From contig JAMPKV010000001.1 in NCBI GenBank assembly GCA_039962225.1, positions 496,001-560,000 on the forward strand: a stretch of DNA of 64,000 nucleotides, read 5' to 3'. Of this stretch, positions 45,767 to 54,180 are shown in pieces (within the stretch, counting starts at the first letter, position 1; every line of letters begins with the position of its first letter). The notes under the pieces were generated by a model. It was not told the DNA's origin and searched no databases. It was given only the letters and a program-made list of their open reading frames with translations. The position numbers were made by a program, and so were the translations under genes. The DNA comes from Microcoleus sp. AS-A8. Its GTDB lineage: Bacteria; Cyanobacteriota; Cyanobacteriia; Cyanobacteriales; Coleofasciculaceae.

Positions 45767-46081
45767 ATGGTGAACCGAGCTGGCAAACCCTATCCCTGTG
45801 TCATTGACCCAAGAACAAACAACCCAATCCCGTTTCCAACTGGGGACATAGTTAAAGTTCCGAAGTCTGACAGAGTGGCGTGGGGAAGGAAAGAGCGTGG
45901 GGAGTATATTGCAGAATGGTATCGCAGAGGTTACGACACTCCTCCTGGAGGCTGGAGCCTATATGATATCCACCACATCAAACCCAGAGAATACGGTGGG
46001 ACAAACGATTTCGAGAATCTTGTCCCTGTTTTGAGACAGGTTCACATCGACGAATTCAATGCCTTCTGGCGGGACTGGTAG
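45767..46081 (+). CDS. HNH nuclease toxin module (orphan polymorphic-toxin tail)
   Basis: 104 residues that match in layout the C-terminal toxin tip of polymorphic toxins: a GKPYPCVIDPRTNNPIPFP lead-in, the RxERGEYIAEWYRRGY helix, then the HNH core YDIHHIKPREYGGTNDFENL and a final HIDEFNAFWRDW helix. His of HH, Asn and the last His are the expected metal and catalytic residues. It should cut DNA. A stop codon 21 bases upstream (TAA, 45746-45748) excludes an N-terminal delivery domain in this frame. The immunity-type gene starts 9 bp downstream. Confidence 0.85.
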   Translation: MVNRAGKPYPCVIDPRTNNPIPFPTGDIVKVPKSDRVAWGRKERGEYIAEWYRRGYDTPPGGWSLYDIHHIKPREYGGTNDFENLVPVLRQVHIDEFNAFWRDW

Positions 46082-46090
46082 CAGTTAATT

Positions 46091-46624
46091 ATGGCAGAAC
46101 AAGACATCGATAAATTAATCCATACCATTGAATCTATAGGCATTGTTGATTCTCCAGATGTATCCATTCCAATGCCAATGCATTGTCAAGTTCTACCACC
46201 CCAACCTTGGGATAAAAAGGCATTTGAGGAGTCACTCGGAATTACTTTGCCCTTAGCTATCATCTACCTGTGGGATAGAACATCAGGGTTACATTTATTT
46301 GAGGATGTAACCTATGGGCAGTGGGGTCTAATATTCTGGTCTCCAGATCGGGTTATTACAGAGCAAGACAAACGAATTACCCAAAGGCAAGAAGATTTCT
46401 GTCCCGGAGACTTAATCATCGCAGAGTTCCTGGGTGATAGTGACCTTCTTGTACTACGGTGCGATGCCACTGCCCCAGACTTCGGCAATGTGATAATTGC
46501 ACTACCGTTAGACTCCCGTGAGGAATGGTATCTTGCTGCCAACTCCTTAGAAAATTTCTTGAGTCAGTTTCTAGCAGCCAATGGAGACAAATTTTGGGAG
46601 AACCAAGCCCAACTCACGGCTTGA
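46091..46624 (+). CDS. SMI1/KNR4 family immunity protein
   Basis: 177 residues with the SMI1/KNR4 (SUKH) pattern: FEESLGITLPLAIIYLWDRTSG near residue 46, a beta-rich centre (LIFWSPDRVI), and a late DSREEWYLAANSLENFLSQF helix. SUKH proteins neutralise nuclease toxins by direct binding. Its position just after the HNH module identifies it as the cognate antidote (inference from family and context). Confidence 0.85.
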   Translation: MAEQDIDKLIHTIESIGIVDSPDVSIPMPMHCQVLPPQPWDKKAFEESLGITLPLAIIYLWDRTSGLHLFEDVTYGQWGLIFWSPDRVITEQDKRITQRQEDFCPGDLIIAEFLGDSDLLVLRCDATAPDFGNVIIALPLDSREEWYLAANSLENFLSQFLAANGDKFWENQAQLTA

Positions 46625-46664
46625 GTAACAGGTAAGGTAGCACACTCATCTGGAGACATCCGCA

Positions 46665-47228
46665 ATGGTCAAATCTCAACACCAACTCACCCTAGAAGAA
46701 TTTCTCGCACTGCCAGACAATGATGTAGCTTGTGAGTTAATCGATGGTCAAGCTGTACCCAAGATGTCACCCAAGTTTTTTCATTCAATGGTGCAGTCAG
46801 CTCTACTGATTCTTATCCGTGAGTGGTGTGAGGGTCGAGGTCGAATGGGTACAGAATGGTCAGTTATCCTGAAACGCCAAGGGAAAGACTGGGTGCCAAC
46901 ACCAGACCTCCTCTACATTTCCTACGAACGTCTAGCAGCAGATTGGATAAAGGATGAGGCTTGTCCTATCCCTTGCGAACTTGCCATTGAAATTATTTCT
47001 CCTGGACGAACCTTTGGAGAACTCACAGCTAAAGCCACCGACTACCTAGTAGCGGGCATCCTGAGAGTTTGGATTGTAGATACGCAAGCTCAAAGTATCA
47101 CCGTCTTTTATCCCGATGCACCCCCTCAAACCTGCACGGGAACGATGTCACTAGCAGACCCGATTTTCCCTGAACTGCAACTCACTCCTGAGCAAGTTTT
47201 CAGAAAAGCAGGATTATCGAAAAATTAA
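46665..47228 (+). CDS. Uma2 family (DUF820) endonuclease-fold protein
   Basis: 187 residues. The Uma2 features are present: LTLEEFLALPDNDVACELIDGQ at the start, the PDLLYIS strand with the acidic residue of the PD-(D/E)XK core, and CELAIEIISPGRTFGEL. The family is very abundant in cyanobacteria. It has a restriction-enzyme-like fold but no proven biological role. It is separated by 40 bp from the immunity gene. Confidence 0.9.
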   Translation: MVKSQHQLTLEEFLALPDNDVACELIDGQAVPKMSPKFFHSMVQSALLILIREWCEGRGRMGTEWSVILKRQGKDWVPTPDLLYISYERLAADWIKDEACPIPCELAIEIISPGRTFGELTAKATDYLVAGILRVWIVDTQAQSITVFYPDAPPQTCTGTMSLADPIFPELQLTPEQVFRKAGLSKN

Positions 47229-47304
47229 GAGTCAACTATCCAAATGCTCCAACTACAAGTGCGATCTGCTGACAAGCAGCAGCGCAAGCTATCGCACCTT
47301 TACC

Positions 47305-47682
47305 TCACTTGAAACCCCAAGCCGCGATCGCCAGACACCCCCAACCCAGCATAAACGCCACACCTCCCAACGGCGCGATCGCACCCAGCCACTTAATCCC
47401 ACTCAAACTCAAGGCGTATAAACTACCCGAAAACAGAGCAACGCCAACAATAAAAGCCGAACCCGATGCCGTCAATAAATTTTGCGAACTCTCAGCACGG
47501 GTTAACAACAATGCCACCATCAGCAACGCTAGGGCATGATACATCTGATAACGAGCGCCAGTCTCAAAAATTTCCAAGGCACGCTCAGTTAGCTTTTCTT
47601 TTAGGGCATGGCTGGCAAACGCTCCAGCACCCACGGCTAAGCCTGCCAAAATGGCAGCAATAACAATAAAAATTCGAGTCAT
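47305..47682 (-). CDS. DUF423 family membrane protein
   Basis: 125 residues with four membrane helices. The DUF423 signature is clear: GAGAFASHALKEKLTERALE, then FETGARYQMYHALALL and the C-terminal LGAIAPLGGVAFMLGW. It is a small inner-membrane protein of unknown function found across bacteria. Confidence 0.92.
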   Translation of the reverse strand: MTRIFIVIAAILAGLAVGAGAFASHALKEKLTERALEIFETGARYQMYHALALLMVALLLTRAESSQNLLTASGSAFIVGVALFSGSLYALSLSGIKWLGAIAPLGGVAFMLGWGCLAIAAWGFK

Positions 47683-47699
47683 AAATCAACTTTAATCAC

Positions 47700-48101
47700 C
47701 TAAAGAATAAAGTAATAGAAAATACCACCTTCTTCATTAACGCCAAAATCAGCATCAAACTCTTTAGCTTTCTCATCTAAATATTGCTTTGCCGCCGCCG
47801 CCGATAACTGAGCCTCCATTGCAAACCGCATGACGGTAATTTGCCCATTACCTTGTTGGAGCAATCGGTAAAACGTAGAGTGAAGGCGATCATATCCTTC
47901 ATTTTGATTTTTGCGCTTGAGGCTCCAGGCTAACCACCCTCCCCAGGCAGCCGCCGGAAAACCCAGCACAGAACCACCTATGGCATCCATCCGATCCTCT
48001 GGGGTTGCGTCTTGCCTCGTTAGCACCACCACTGGAACCATCAAAAACACAAATCCAATGGTAAGGAGCAAACCCGCAGAGATTTTTTTGAATGCCTTCA
48101 T
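47700..48101 (-). CDS. Unknown membrane protein, paralogue of the next gene
   Basis: 133 residues with two membrane helices (LLLTIGFVFLMVPVVVL and LGFPAAAWGGWLAW). A cytosolic part follows, with a winged-helix-like pattern (FYRLLQQGNGQITVMRFAME, then AAAKQYLDEKAKEFDADF). It is homologous to the upstream gene (48131-48637) over its full length, so the two arose by tandem duplication. Function unknown. Confidence 0.7.
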   Translation of the reverse strand: MKAFKKISAGLLLTIGFVFLMVPVVVLTRQDATPEDRMDAIGGSVLGFPAAAWGGWLAWSLKRKNQNEGYDRLHSTFYRLLQQGNGQITVMRFAMEAQLSAAAAKQYLDEKAKEFDADFGVNEEGGIFYYFIL

Positions 48102-48130
48102 GGTTACAATTCTGCCTGGATTAATTCTAT

Positions 48131-48637
48131 TTAGTTTAAATCTCTTTTTCTTTTGCGCTTCTTTTTTTTGGGTAAAGCGGTAGGAACTGTATAACTTGAA
48201 GCCTCTATATATTGAGATTGAGAATCAATAGCTCCAATGTTGAAAAAATAAAAAATTTCGCCCTGATCGTTAACCTCAAAATTGCCATTAAACTCTCTAG
48301 CTTGCTCATCCAGAAATTGCCTTGCTTCAGTTCCGGTTAGCTTTGCCTCCATCGCAAACTGGAGAACTGTGAGCTGACCCTTGCCTTTTTTGAGCAGTCC
48401 GTAAAAGATTGACTGGAGGCGATCGCGTCTTTTGTTCTTCCCTTGTTGATGCAACCGCCAAGCCATCCATCCGCCTGCGCCAGTCACAGGTAAGCCAAAG
48501 AGGAGACAAGCGAGCGCTTCGCTGCGTTGCTCCTCCGGGCTAATTTCGTGATTAAATGGGGCATAAGCTGCGGCGAACAAACAAATACTTCCTAGCGTCA
48601 GGAGAAAGCCTGCTGGCAATTTCTTGATGAGCTTCAT
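48131..48637 (-). CDS. Unknown membrane protein with basic C-terminal tail
   Basis: 168 residues. It has the same two-helix plus FYGLLKKGKGQLTVLQFAME, EARQFLDEQAREFNGNF layout as its neighbour downstream, 29 bp away. A unique 40-residue C-terminal extension ends in a very basic tail (LPKKKKRKRKRDLN), which could bind nucleic acid or lipid head groups. Function unknown. Confidence 0.7.
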   Translation of the reverse strand: MKLIKKLPAGFLLTLGSICLFAAAYAPFNHEISPEEQRSEALACLLFGLPVTGAGGWMAWRLHQQGKNKRRDRLQSIFYGLLKKGKGQLTVLQFAMEAKLTGTEARQFLDEQAREFNGNFEVNDQGEIFYFFNIGAIDSQSQYIEASSYTVPTALPKKKKRKRKRDLN

Positions 48638-48676
48638 TGATTCAATGAATGCGTCAAGGTCACCAAAATTCTAACC

Positions 48677-49363
48677 TCATTGACGGGTAGCTTCCAGAAG
48701 GCGAGAGAAGTAAAAGCGAGTACTCGTCATCGCATTACGCTGAATTGAAAAGCCATTACTTTCCAATATTTTGATAATGTCGGCTTCACGATGCAGGTAG
48801 GCGCGGGTAGTTTTACTCGGTCCTGGAAACAACTCTCCAACTTTCTTGAGCAAACTGTAGCACAAGGTTTTGGGAGCAAAGCTGAGAATTAGGCGAGACT
48901 CGGCAAGCGAGGCAAGATGGGCAATCATTTGGGCGGCTTTATCTTGGGGATAGTGAATCAGCACATCCAGGCAAATGACGGTGTTGTATTTGCCATTCAA
49001 TCCCTCTAAATCCTGTGCGGCAAACGTAAGATTGTCCGCATTACCCAAGCTATCCTTGGCTCTATCCTTGGCTTCCTCCACCATTTTTTCCGAGATATCG
49101 CTGCCAAAGACTTTAGCACCCGCTTTCGCCAAGGGGATACTCAGGCTACCAACGCCACATCCTGCATCACAGATGGACAAACCCGCTAAATTGCCATCAG
49201 CCTCCAGCCAACTGAGGACGGTATCGACGGTTTGCTGATGTCCAGTGCGGATATCGAGCTGAACCTTATTCACCTCGCCATCGCCGTAAATCCGCCGCCA
49301 ACGGTCAAATCCCGTAGCATTAAAATATTCTTTGACAACGATTTTGTCATCAATGGTGTTCAT
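48677..49363 (-). CDS. chlM: Magnesium protoporphyrin IX methyltransferase
   Basis: 228 residues. It opens VVKEYFNATGFDRWRRIYG, typical of ChlM/BchM, followed by SAM motif ICDAGCGVGSLSIPLA and SFAPKTLCYSLLKKVGELFPG. ChlM methylates the C13 propionate of Mg-protoporphyrin IX, the second committed step towards chlorophyll, at the thylakoid or plasma membrane. No other chlorophyll gene lies beside it. Confidence 0.93.
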   Translation of the reverse strand: MNTIDDKIVVKEYFNATGFDRWRRIYGDGEVNKVQLDIRTGHQQTVDTVLSWLEADGNLAGLSICDAGCGVGSLSIPLAKAGAKVFGSDISEKMVEEAKDRAKDSLGNADNLTFAAQDLEGLNGKYNTVICLDVLIHYPQDKAAQMIAHLASLAESRLILSFAPKTLCYSLLKKVGELFPGPSKTTRAYLHREADIIKILESNGFSIQRNAMTSTRFYFSRLLEATRQ

Positions 49364-49620
49364 AAAGTTGGATGGTCATGAGGAATTGGGGACGGTTACT
49401 TACTTTACCAGTTGTTGCGGATAGAGGGTAAATCCTGCTCCGGCTCTCCCCCTTGTGGGAGTGGGGGTTGAGGGTAAGAGCAAGATTGTCCTGATTACCC
49501 TGATTCCTCATCTCATCCAACTCATAACACTCAACCTGTTAATAACATGACGTAAGTTTTTGTCTTTTTGGGTAATGCTCGATTTAACAATTTAACGCGA
49601 TCGCAGAACTCATGAGTTCA

Positions 49621-50226
49621 TCACATCCCACTCACGGCTGTGATAATTAAATCGGCAATCTCCCCCAGTCCAGATGCAAAACCACCACTAAAGATAATCA
49701 TTAAAGCCAACAATCCATAAGGGCTATTTTCCAGCGGTTTAAAGCTAGGGAAAAATTCACTAAACACATGAAACCCATCTAATGGTGGAATGGGGAGAAG
49801 ATTAAACAGAAACAATATCAAGTTGATGCGTGCCCCTAGCAACAGAAATTGAGAACTGACAATTCCCTCTAAAGGGGAGTTGTAAGATACTTTGAGCAAT
49901 ATCAGAAACAAAATACCCAGAGCGAGATTGAGCAATGGCCCTGCGGCAGATACCAGAATATTTCCCCACTTTGGAGAGCGGAACTTAGACGGATTTACAG
50001 GCATTTGACCCCAGCAAATGCCACCAATACAGAGGAAGATGATGGAGTACCAACCCATGTGAACTACTGGATTGAGTGTCAAATGACCTGTTTTTCTAGG
50101 CGTCTCATCGCCCTGGCTGACAGCCGCCCACCCGTGAGCGAGTTCGTGTAGGCAAACAGAAGCGATGACAATGACGATAATCCGGAAGAAGACTAAGGGG
50201 TTGATGAGTAATTCGTTAATCAACAT
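49621..50226 (-). CDS. Site-2 protease family (M50) metalloprotease
   Basis: 201 residues with about five membrane segments. The zinc site HELAH is at residues 27-31 inside the first helix region, and the third ligand is the Asp of LLPIPPLDGFHVF. This is the minimal M50B form without PDZ or CBS domains. It would cleave substrates within the membrane. The substrate is unknown. Confidence 0.88.
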   Translation of the reverse strand: MLINELLINPLVFFRIIVIVIASVCLHELAHGWAAVSQGDETPRKTGHLTLNPVVHMGWYSIIFLCIGGICWGQMPVNPSKFRSPKWGNILVSAAGPLLNLALGILFLILLKVSYNSPLEGIVSSQFLLLGARINLILFLFNLLPIPPLDGFHVFSEFFPSFKPLENSPYGLLALMIIFSGGFASGLGEIADLIITAVSGM

Positions 50227-50347
50227 AGGTTGTGCTTAGGAGTAGACAGTACCTGTAGTACTTATCTCCCTAACCTCTGCTTCTTATGCAATTCATCGGG
50301 TGATTAACGGAATTATTCAGTCTTGTTAGGCTTGCACAAACGCCACT

Positions 50348-51529
50348 TTAATGGCTTATAGTTTTTTCCAGGATTAAGTGTTGCCAGGTGAGTTTGGATG
50401 TTGCTTCATCCACATGCCAGCGCAACAGATTTGCCGCTTGATCCACAGCCATTCCAGGTAGACCGATCGCATGTCGAGGCGCTTCTGTAGCCAGTGCGAT
50501 CGCTTCTTCTACTCCACACATCCCCCACTGCACCAAATTCTCGACCCCCACCAACAACGGCAGCGTTGTCCCCGCCAAGGTACCATCGGGTAGTCGTGCT
50601 GTGCCATTCTTCACTTCAATCTGGCGCATATCCCAAGGGTAAACCCCATCTGATAATCCGATCGGTGCCAAGGCATCGCTAACCAAAAACAGCCCTTTCT
50701 CGTAGCAACCCGCACGTAGAAGTAGCTGTATCATCGTTGGACTGACATGCTGCCCATCCGCAATTAGACCACAGTAGACGCCAGGATAAATAAGGGCAGC
50801 ACCCAAAAGTCCCGGTTCTCTATGGTGCAGCCCCGGCATGGCATTAAAGGCATGAGTTACCATTGATGCTCCCAGTTTAAAGGCGTCTTCAGCTTGCGTA
50901 GCTGTTGCCTGAGAGTGTCCCAAACTCACAGTAATCCCAAGCGATCGCAAATAAGGAATCACCTCCCCCGTTGTGTCTAATTCCGGTGCCAGCGTCATCA
51001 CTTTCACAATATGGGCATAATCCCCCAACACCCGCTTCACCTGATCTATCGTCAACGGCAGCAAGTACTCGGCGGGATGTGCTCCTCGTTTTTGGGGATT
51101 GAGAAATGGCCCTTCTAAATGGACACCCAAAATCTGAGCAACATCTTCTCGCCCCCCCTTAGTAAACTCAGCCATGACGGAAAGCGATCGCTGAATATTT
51201 TCCACCGAAGTCGTGACGAGAGTCGGCAGGAAAGCATCAACGCCCTGATTCCATAAGTATTGACAAATTTCTTTTAATGTGTATTTATCATCTAGACTCA
51301 AGTCCGTAAATGCTAACCCCAATCCCCCATTAATCTGTAAATCAACACCCCCCAGCGACACCCAATCCCCAGCCACATCCATCTGTAACGATTCATGAGC
51401 TGCCCCTATAGATAATTGGCTGTCCATCGGCTCAATGCAGGCAATAATGCCCTGCTCATCCACCCTAATTTGCTGCAAACCCTGATAACCGGGCACACGA
51501 GCATTGATAATATCCAGATTGGGAGACAT
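50348..51529 (-). CDS. nagA: N-acetylglucosamine-6-phosphate deacetylase
   Basis: About 393 residues from ATG 51529, preferred over a TTG at 51580 because an AAAGGA ribosome binding site lies just upstream. Amidohydrolase features: LQINGGLGLAF, metal-binding Glu in HLEGPFLNPQKRGAH, GHSQATATQAEDAF, THAFNAMPGLHHREPG, and a final DGTLAGTTLPLL. It converts GlcNAc-6-P to GlcN-6-P in amino-sugar and cell-wall recycling. It is divergent from purE, with heptamer repeats between them. Confidence 0.92.
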   Translation of the reverse strand: MSPNLDIINARVPGYQGLQQIRVDEQGIIACIEPMDSQLSIGAAHESLQMDVAGDWVSLGGVDLQINGGLGLAFTDLSLDDKYTLKEICQYLWNQGVDAFLPTLVTTSVENIQRSLSVMAEFTKGGREDVAQILGVHLEGPFLNPQKRGAHPAEYLLPLTIDQVKRVLGDYAHIVKVMTLAPELDTTGEVIPYLRSLGITVSLGHSQATATQAEDAFKLGASMVTHAFNAMPGLHHREPGLLGAALIYPGVYCGLIADGQHVSPTMIQLLLRAGCYEKGLFLVSDALAPIGLSDGVYPWDMRQIEVKNGTARLPDGTLAGTTLPLLVGVENLVQWGMCGVEEAIALATEAPRHAIGLPGMAVDQAANLLRWHVDEATSKLTWQHLILEKTISH

Positions 51530-51570
51530 GTGTGCTTTATCCTTTCTTTGGTTGAATGTGTTGCAGCTTA

Positions 51571-51613
51571 TAACTTTCAACCTTCAACCTTCAACCTTCT
51601 AACCTTCAACCCT
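51571..51613. repeat. Heptamer tandem repeat (CAACCTT units)
   Basis: About five consecutive near-perfect copies of TCAACCT-type heptamers lie in the divergent nagA-purE promoter region, ending 7 bases before the purE start codon. They are the same unit as at 37250-37363. Confidence 0.8.
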
Positions 51614-51620
51614 TTGACCA

Positions 51621-52148
51621 ATGACTACTGACAAACCTTTAGTTGGCATTATTATGGGCAGCGATTCAGATTTACCCACGATGCAGGGTGCGATCGCAGT
51701 TTGTGAAGAATTCAGTGTGCCCTGCGAAGTGGCGATCGTTTCTGCCCACCGCACCCCAGAACGAATGGTGAAATACGCCCAAGAAGCCCATCAACGTGGC
51801 CTTAAGGTGATTATCGCCGGAGCTGGAGGAGCGGCTCATCTACCGGGAATGGTAGCCTCGCTGACGCCTTTGCCTGTGATTGGCGTTCCTGTAGCCACTC
51901 GCCACTTACAAGGCGTTGATTCTCTCTACTCGATTGTGCAAATGCCTGCGGGAATTCCAGTGGCTACAGTGGCGATCGGCAATGCCAAAAATGCAGGTTT
52001 GTTAGCCGTGCAGATTTTGGCCTCTCACCAGCCAGAATTACTCGAAAAAGTACAGCAATATCGCCACAATTTAGCTCAATCTGTTTTAGATAAACAAGCC
52101 CAGCTCGACGAACTGGGCTACCAACAATACTTAACGAAAATGCCTTAA
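51621..52148 (+). CDS. purE: N5-carboxyaminoimidazole ribonucleotide mutase
   Basis: 175 residues, class I PurE. The substrate loop [15 protein letters not shown], the [13 protein letters not shown] motif with the catalytic His, and [14 protein letters not shown] are present. It catalyses a step of purine synthesis. The start codon follows a heptamer repeat tract with no clear ribosome binding site. Confidence 0.95.
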   Translation: MTTDKPLVGIIMGSDSDLPTMQGAIAVCEEFSVPCEVAIVSAHRTPERMVKYAQEAHQRGLKVIIAGAGGAAHLPGMVASLTPLPVIGVPVATRHLQGVDSLYSIVQMPAGIPVATVAIGNAKNAGLLAVQILASHQPELLEKVQQYRHNLAQSVLDKQAQLDELGYQQYLTKMP

Positions 52149-52216
52149 GTCAAGAGAAAATCTAGTGTTAGATAGGGGAAGGGTTAAATCACGATCACGG
52201 CTTTAGGGATGTTTCC

Positions 52217-53464
52217 TTATCTTCCAGATGGTGTTGAGATGGTAGTAATGCTATTGACGTAGAAGTCAGAACCAACGGTCAACTGTAAATCGATGGCTGG
52301 GTCAAGAACAATGGGTTTCTGTTGTTGGCTAGCCGTAGAAGAGCGACCTGTTAAGACGCCAGTCAGGACATTAATTGCAGCCTCTCCTAGGCTTCGTGGT
52401 GCCTTGGGAGCCTCAGGTTGCTGAGTGGTCAGAAGTGAGGATGTTACGTTGATATTGTTATAGGATTCATCAGCAATGATCAATCTTTGAGCCACGAATT
52501 GAGCGCCTAGAAACTGAGCGCCACTATAACGCGATACAATTTGACCCTCTATTTCACTATCCCTTGGAATTAAGATTTCTCCCCGTGAGTTTTTGATGTC
52601 TTCAGCAACCACTAATGTCAGGTTTCGAGTTTCGCCAGGAGCTAAAATGATCTGCTCTGATTGCTGGTATTCAATATTGATGGGCGTTCCTTTTGTCACT
52701 TTGTATTGCACCGTTCGGGTATTTCTGTTGGTGCTTACATTTTGGTTATTAGGGCGGTTGCTTATGGTTTGATTAGTGTTAGAATCCACTCGCACAATAT
52801 AGCTAGACGCTTGTGTTCGGCTGGAAATGGGAGCTAATACTCCTTCATTGGCCAAGGCTTGATAAATAAAAGCGGCAACATCAGCACGGGTTGCAGTCTT
52901 AGTGGGGTCGAGATAGGTAACATCAGGATAGTTGACAACGATTCCCCCTTGTGTAGCAGCCGCTACGGCTTCTCGTGCATAGCTAGGGATTCTTGAGGCG
53001 TCGCTGTAGACGCTTAAGCTATTATTCACTGAACCTTTTGGAGACAAGCCCAAACCATCCGCTAGGGCAGCAAGCACCTGCGCTTTGCTCAGGGGGCCAG
53101 ATAAACGCGACTGACGACTCGATGCCCTGTTAGTCCTGTTATTGCCAAAGTCGCGGCTGATCCAATCGTCAGCGGCAACCTGATCGAACTCTACGTTACT
53201 CTCGTCAAAGGCTTGTTGAATCATTGCCGAAAACTGAGCACGAGTCACCGGTTGATCGGGTCTAAAGGTTTGATCTGAAAATCCATTAATCAGGTTTTCT
53301 TGCGCCAAGGCTTCAATGAAGGGTCGCGCCCAGTGACGTTGAATATCTACAAAGTTAGCAGCGGTAGCTGGTGCTGAAATTACAATTGGCGCGGTGGCAC
53401 CAACAGCTAATCCCAAAACCAACAGGGCAGAGCTTCCTGAGTTCCAAACAGACAAACGAGACAT
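52217..53464 (-). CDS. S-layer homology (SLH) domain envelope protein
   Basis: 415 residues with a signal peptide (hydrophobic 12-33, likely cleavage after SAPATA). The first SLH motif is clear: FVDIQRHWARPFIEALAQEN, then GFSDQTFRPDQPVTRAQFSA. A second, less regular one follows (YSDASRIPSYAREAVAAATQ, LDPTKTATRADVAAFIYQAL). The C-terminal half is beta-rich (TLVVAEDIKNSRGEILIPRD) and of unknown role. SLH motifs bind cell-wall polymers, so the protein is likely attached to peptidoglycan or the outer envelope. Confidence 0.9.
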   Translation of the reverse strand: MSRLSVWNSGSSALLVLGLAVGATAPIVISAPATAANFVDIQRHWARPFIEALAQENLINGFSDQTFRPDQPVTRAQFSAMIQQAFDESNVEFDQVAADDWISRDFGNNRTNRASSRQSRLSGPLSKAQVLAALADGLGLSPKGSVNNSLSVYSDASRIPSYAREAVAAATQGGIVVNYPDVTYLDPTKTATRADVAAFIYQALANEGVLAPISSRTQASSYIVRVDSNTNQTISNRPNNQNVSTNRNTRTVQYKVTKGTPINIEYQQSEQIILAPGETRNLTLVVAEDIKNSRGEILIPRDSEIEGQIVSRYSGAQFLGAQFVAQRLIIADESYNNINVTSSLLTTQQPEAPKAPRSLGEAAINVLTGVLTGRSSTASQQQKPIVLDPAIDLQLTVGSDFYVNSITTISTPSGR

Positions 53465-53850
53465 AAACCACTGTCCTCTAAAAAAGAATTATTTAACCTT
53501 ACCGAAGTTTTGGCTTTTCGGAGGCTACAGACTTTGCCTTCACTTATTGCAGACGGAGACGAAAGGGAGACCGTAAAAGTTCCAATTTTTTAATTTTTTT
53601 TACAAAAAACTAAAAAAATGCTGCCATCATAGAGAATTAATATCTTAAAATTTGCCATGACTGGCTTCAAAGAACTAGTTAAATAAACAAAAAAAATTGC
53701 CAAAAATCCATCAAAAATCTAAATATAGTATTGACAAGGTAGAACCTTTCCCCTTCTTTTTCTGAAAGCTATTTACAACTAAGTAAGCTGCCTAAGATAT
53801 TTTTCCCTCCTCTGGAACCGACTCAAGTTTCACAGTCTCAGATGCAAAAA

Positions 53851-53864
53851 GTATATTTTGATAC
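53851..53864 (+). promoter_or_regulatory. Candidate NtcA box upstream of first amt
   Basis: GTATATTTTGATAC fits the NtcA consensus GTA-N8-TAC exactly. No good -10 box lies 22 nt downstream; a weak TACAAA is at 53884. It is 317 bp from the start codon. The amt context makes NtcA control plausible, but the promoter geometry is incomplete. Confidence 0.45.
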
Positions 53865-54006
53865 AGAAACCGGATTGAGAACATACAAAACTTGAAACTT
53901 CTGGACTCTGAATAACCTGCTATTTAGAGGAATTCAGCCTCTTGACTATCTCCCCACTTATTTGTACGGTTTTGTCTTATAGATGACAATTCAGCTTAGA
54001 AAAGTG

Positions 54007-54028
54007 ACTGCTGGCTTAAGCCAGCAGT
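54007..54028. repeat. 22-bp perfect palindrome
   Basis: Each half is ACTGCTGGCTT on its own strand, meeting at a TTAA centre. It sits 153 bp before the amt start. It could fold as a hairpin in the leader, bind a dimeric protein, or be one copy of a dispersed palindromic repeat. Confidence 0.75.
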
Positions 54029-54180
54029 ACTCTAACAACTGACAGTAGAACCTGTAAAGAGAAGCCGATTTATCTCGTACAGATTCTATGAAGTAAGCTG
54101 TGATTGCAAATTGTATTTGGATTGATTGACAGCTTTTTGGTTAAACATGGGGATGTGTTTCACACATTAAGGAAAGTTCA

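Larger units (their letters stand above)
53465..54180. other. Intergenic region, 716 bp, regulatory
   Basis: AT-rich and without genes. It contains a candidate NtcA site (53851-53864) and a 22-bp perfect palindrome (54007-54028), listed separately. A long leader for the ammonium transporter downstream is likely. No riboswitch was recognised. Confidence 0.6.
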
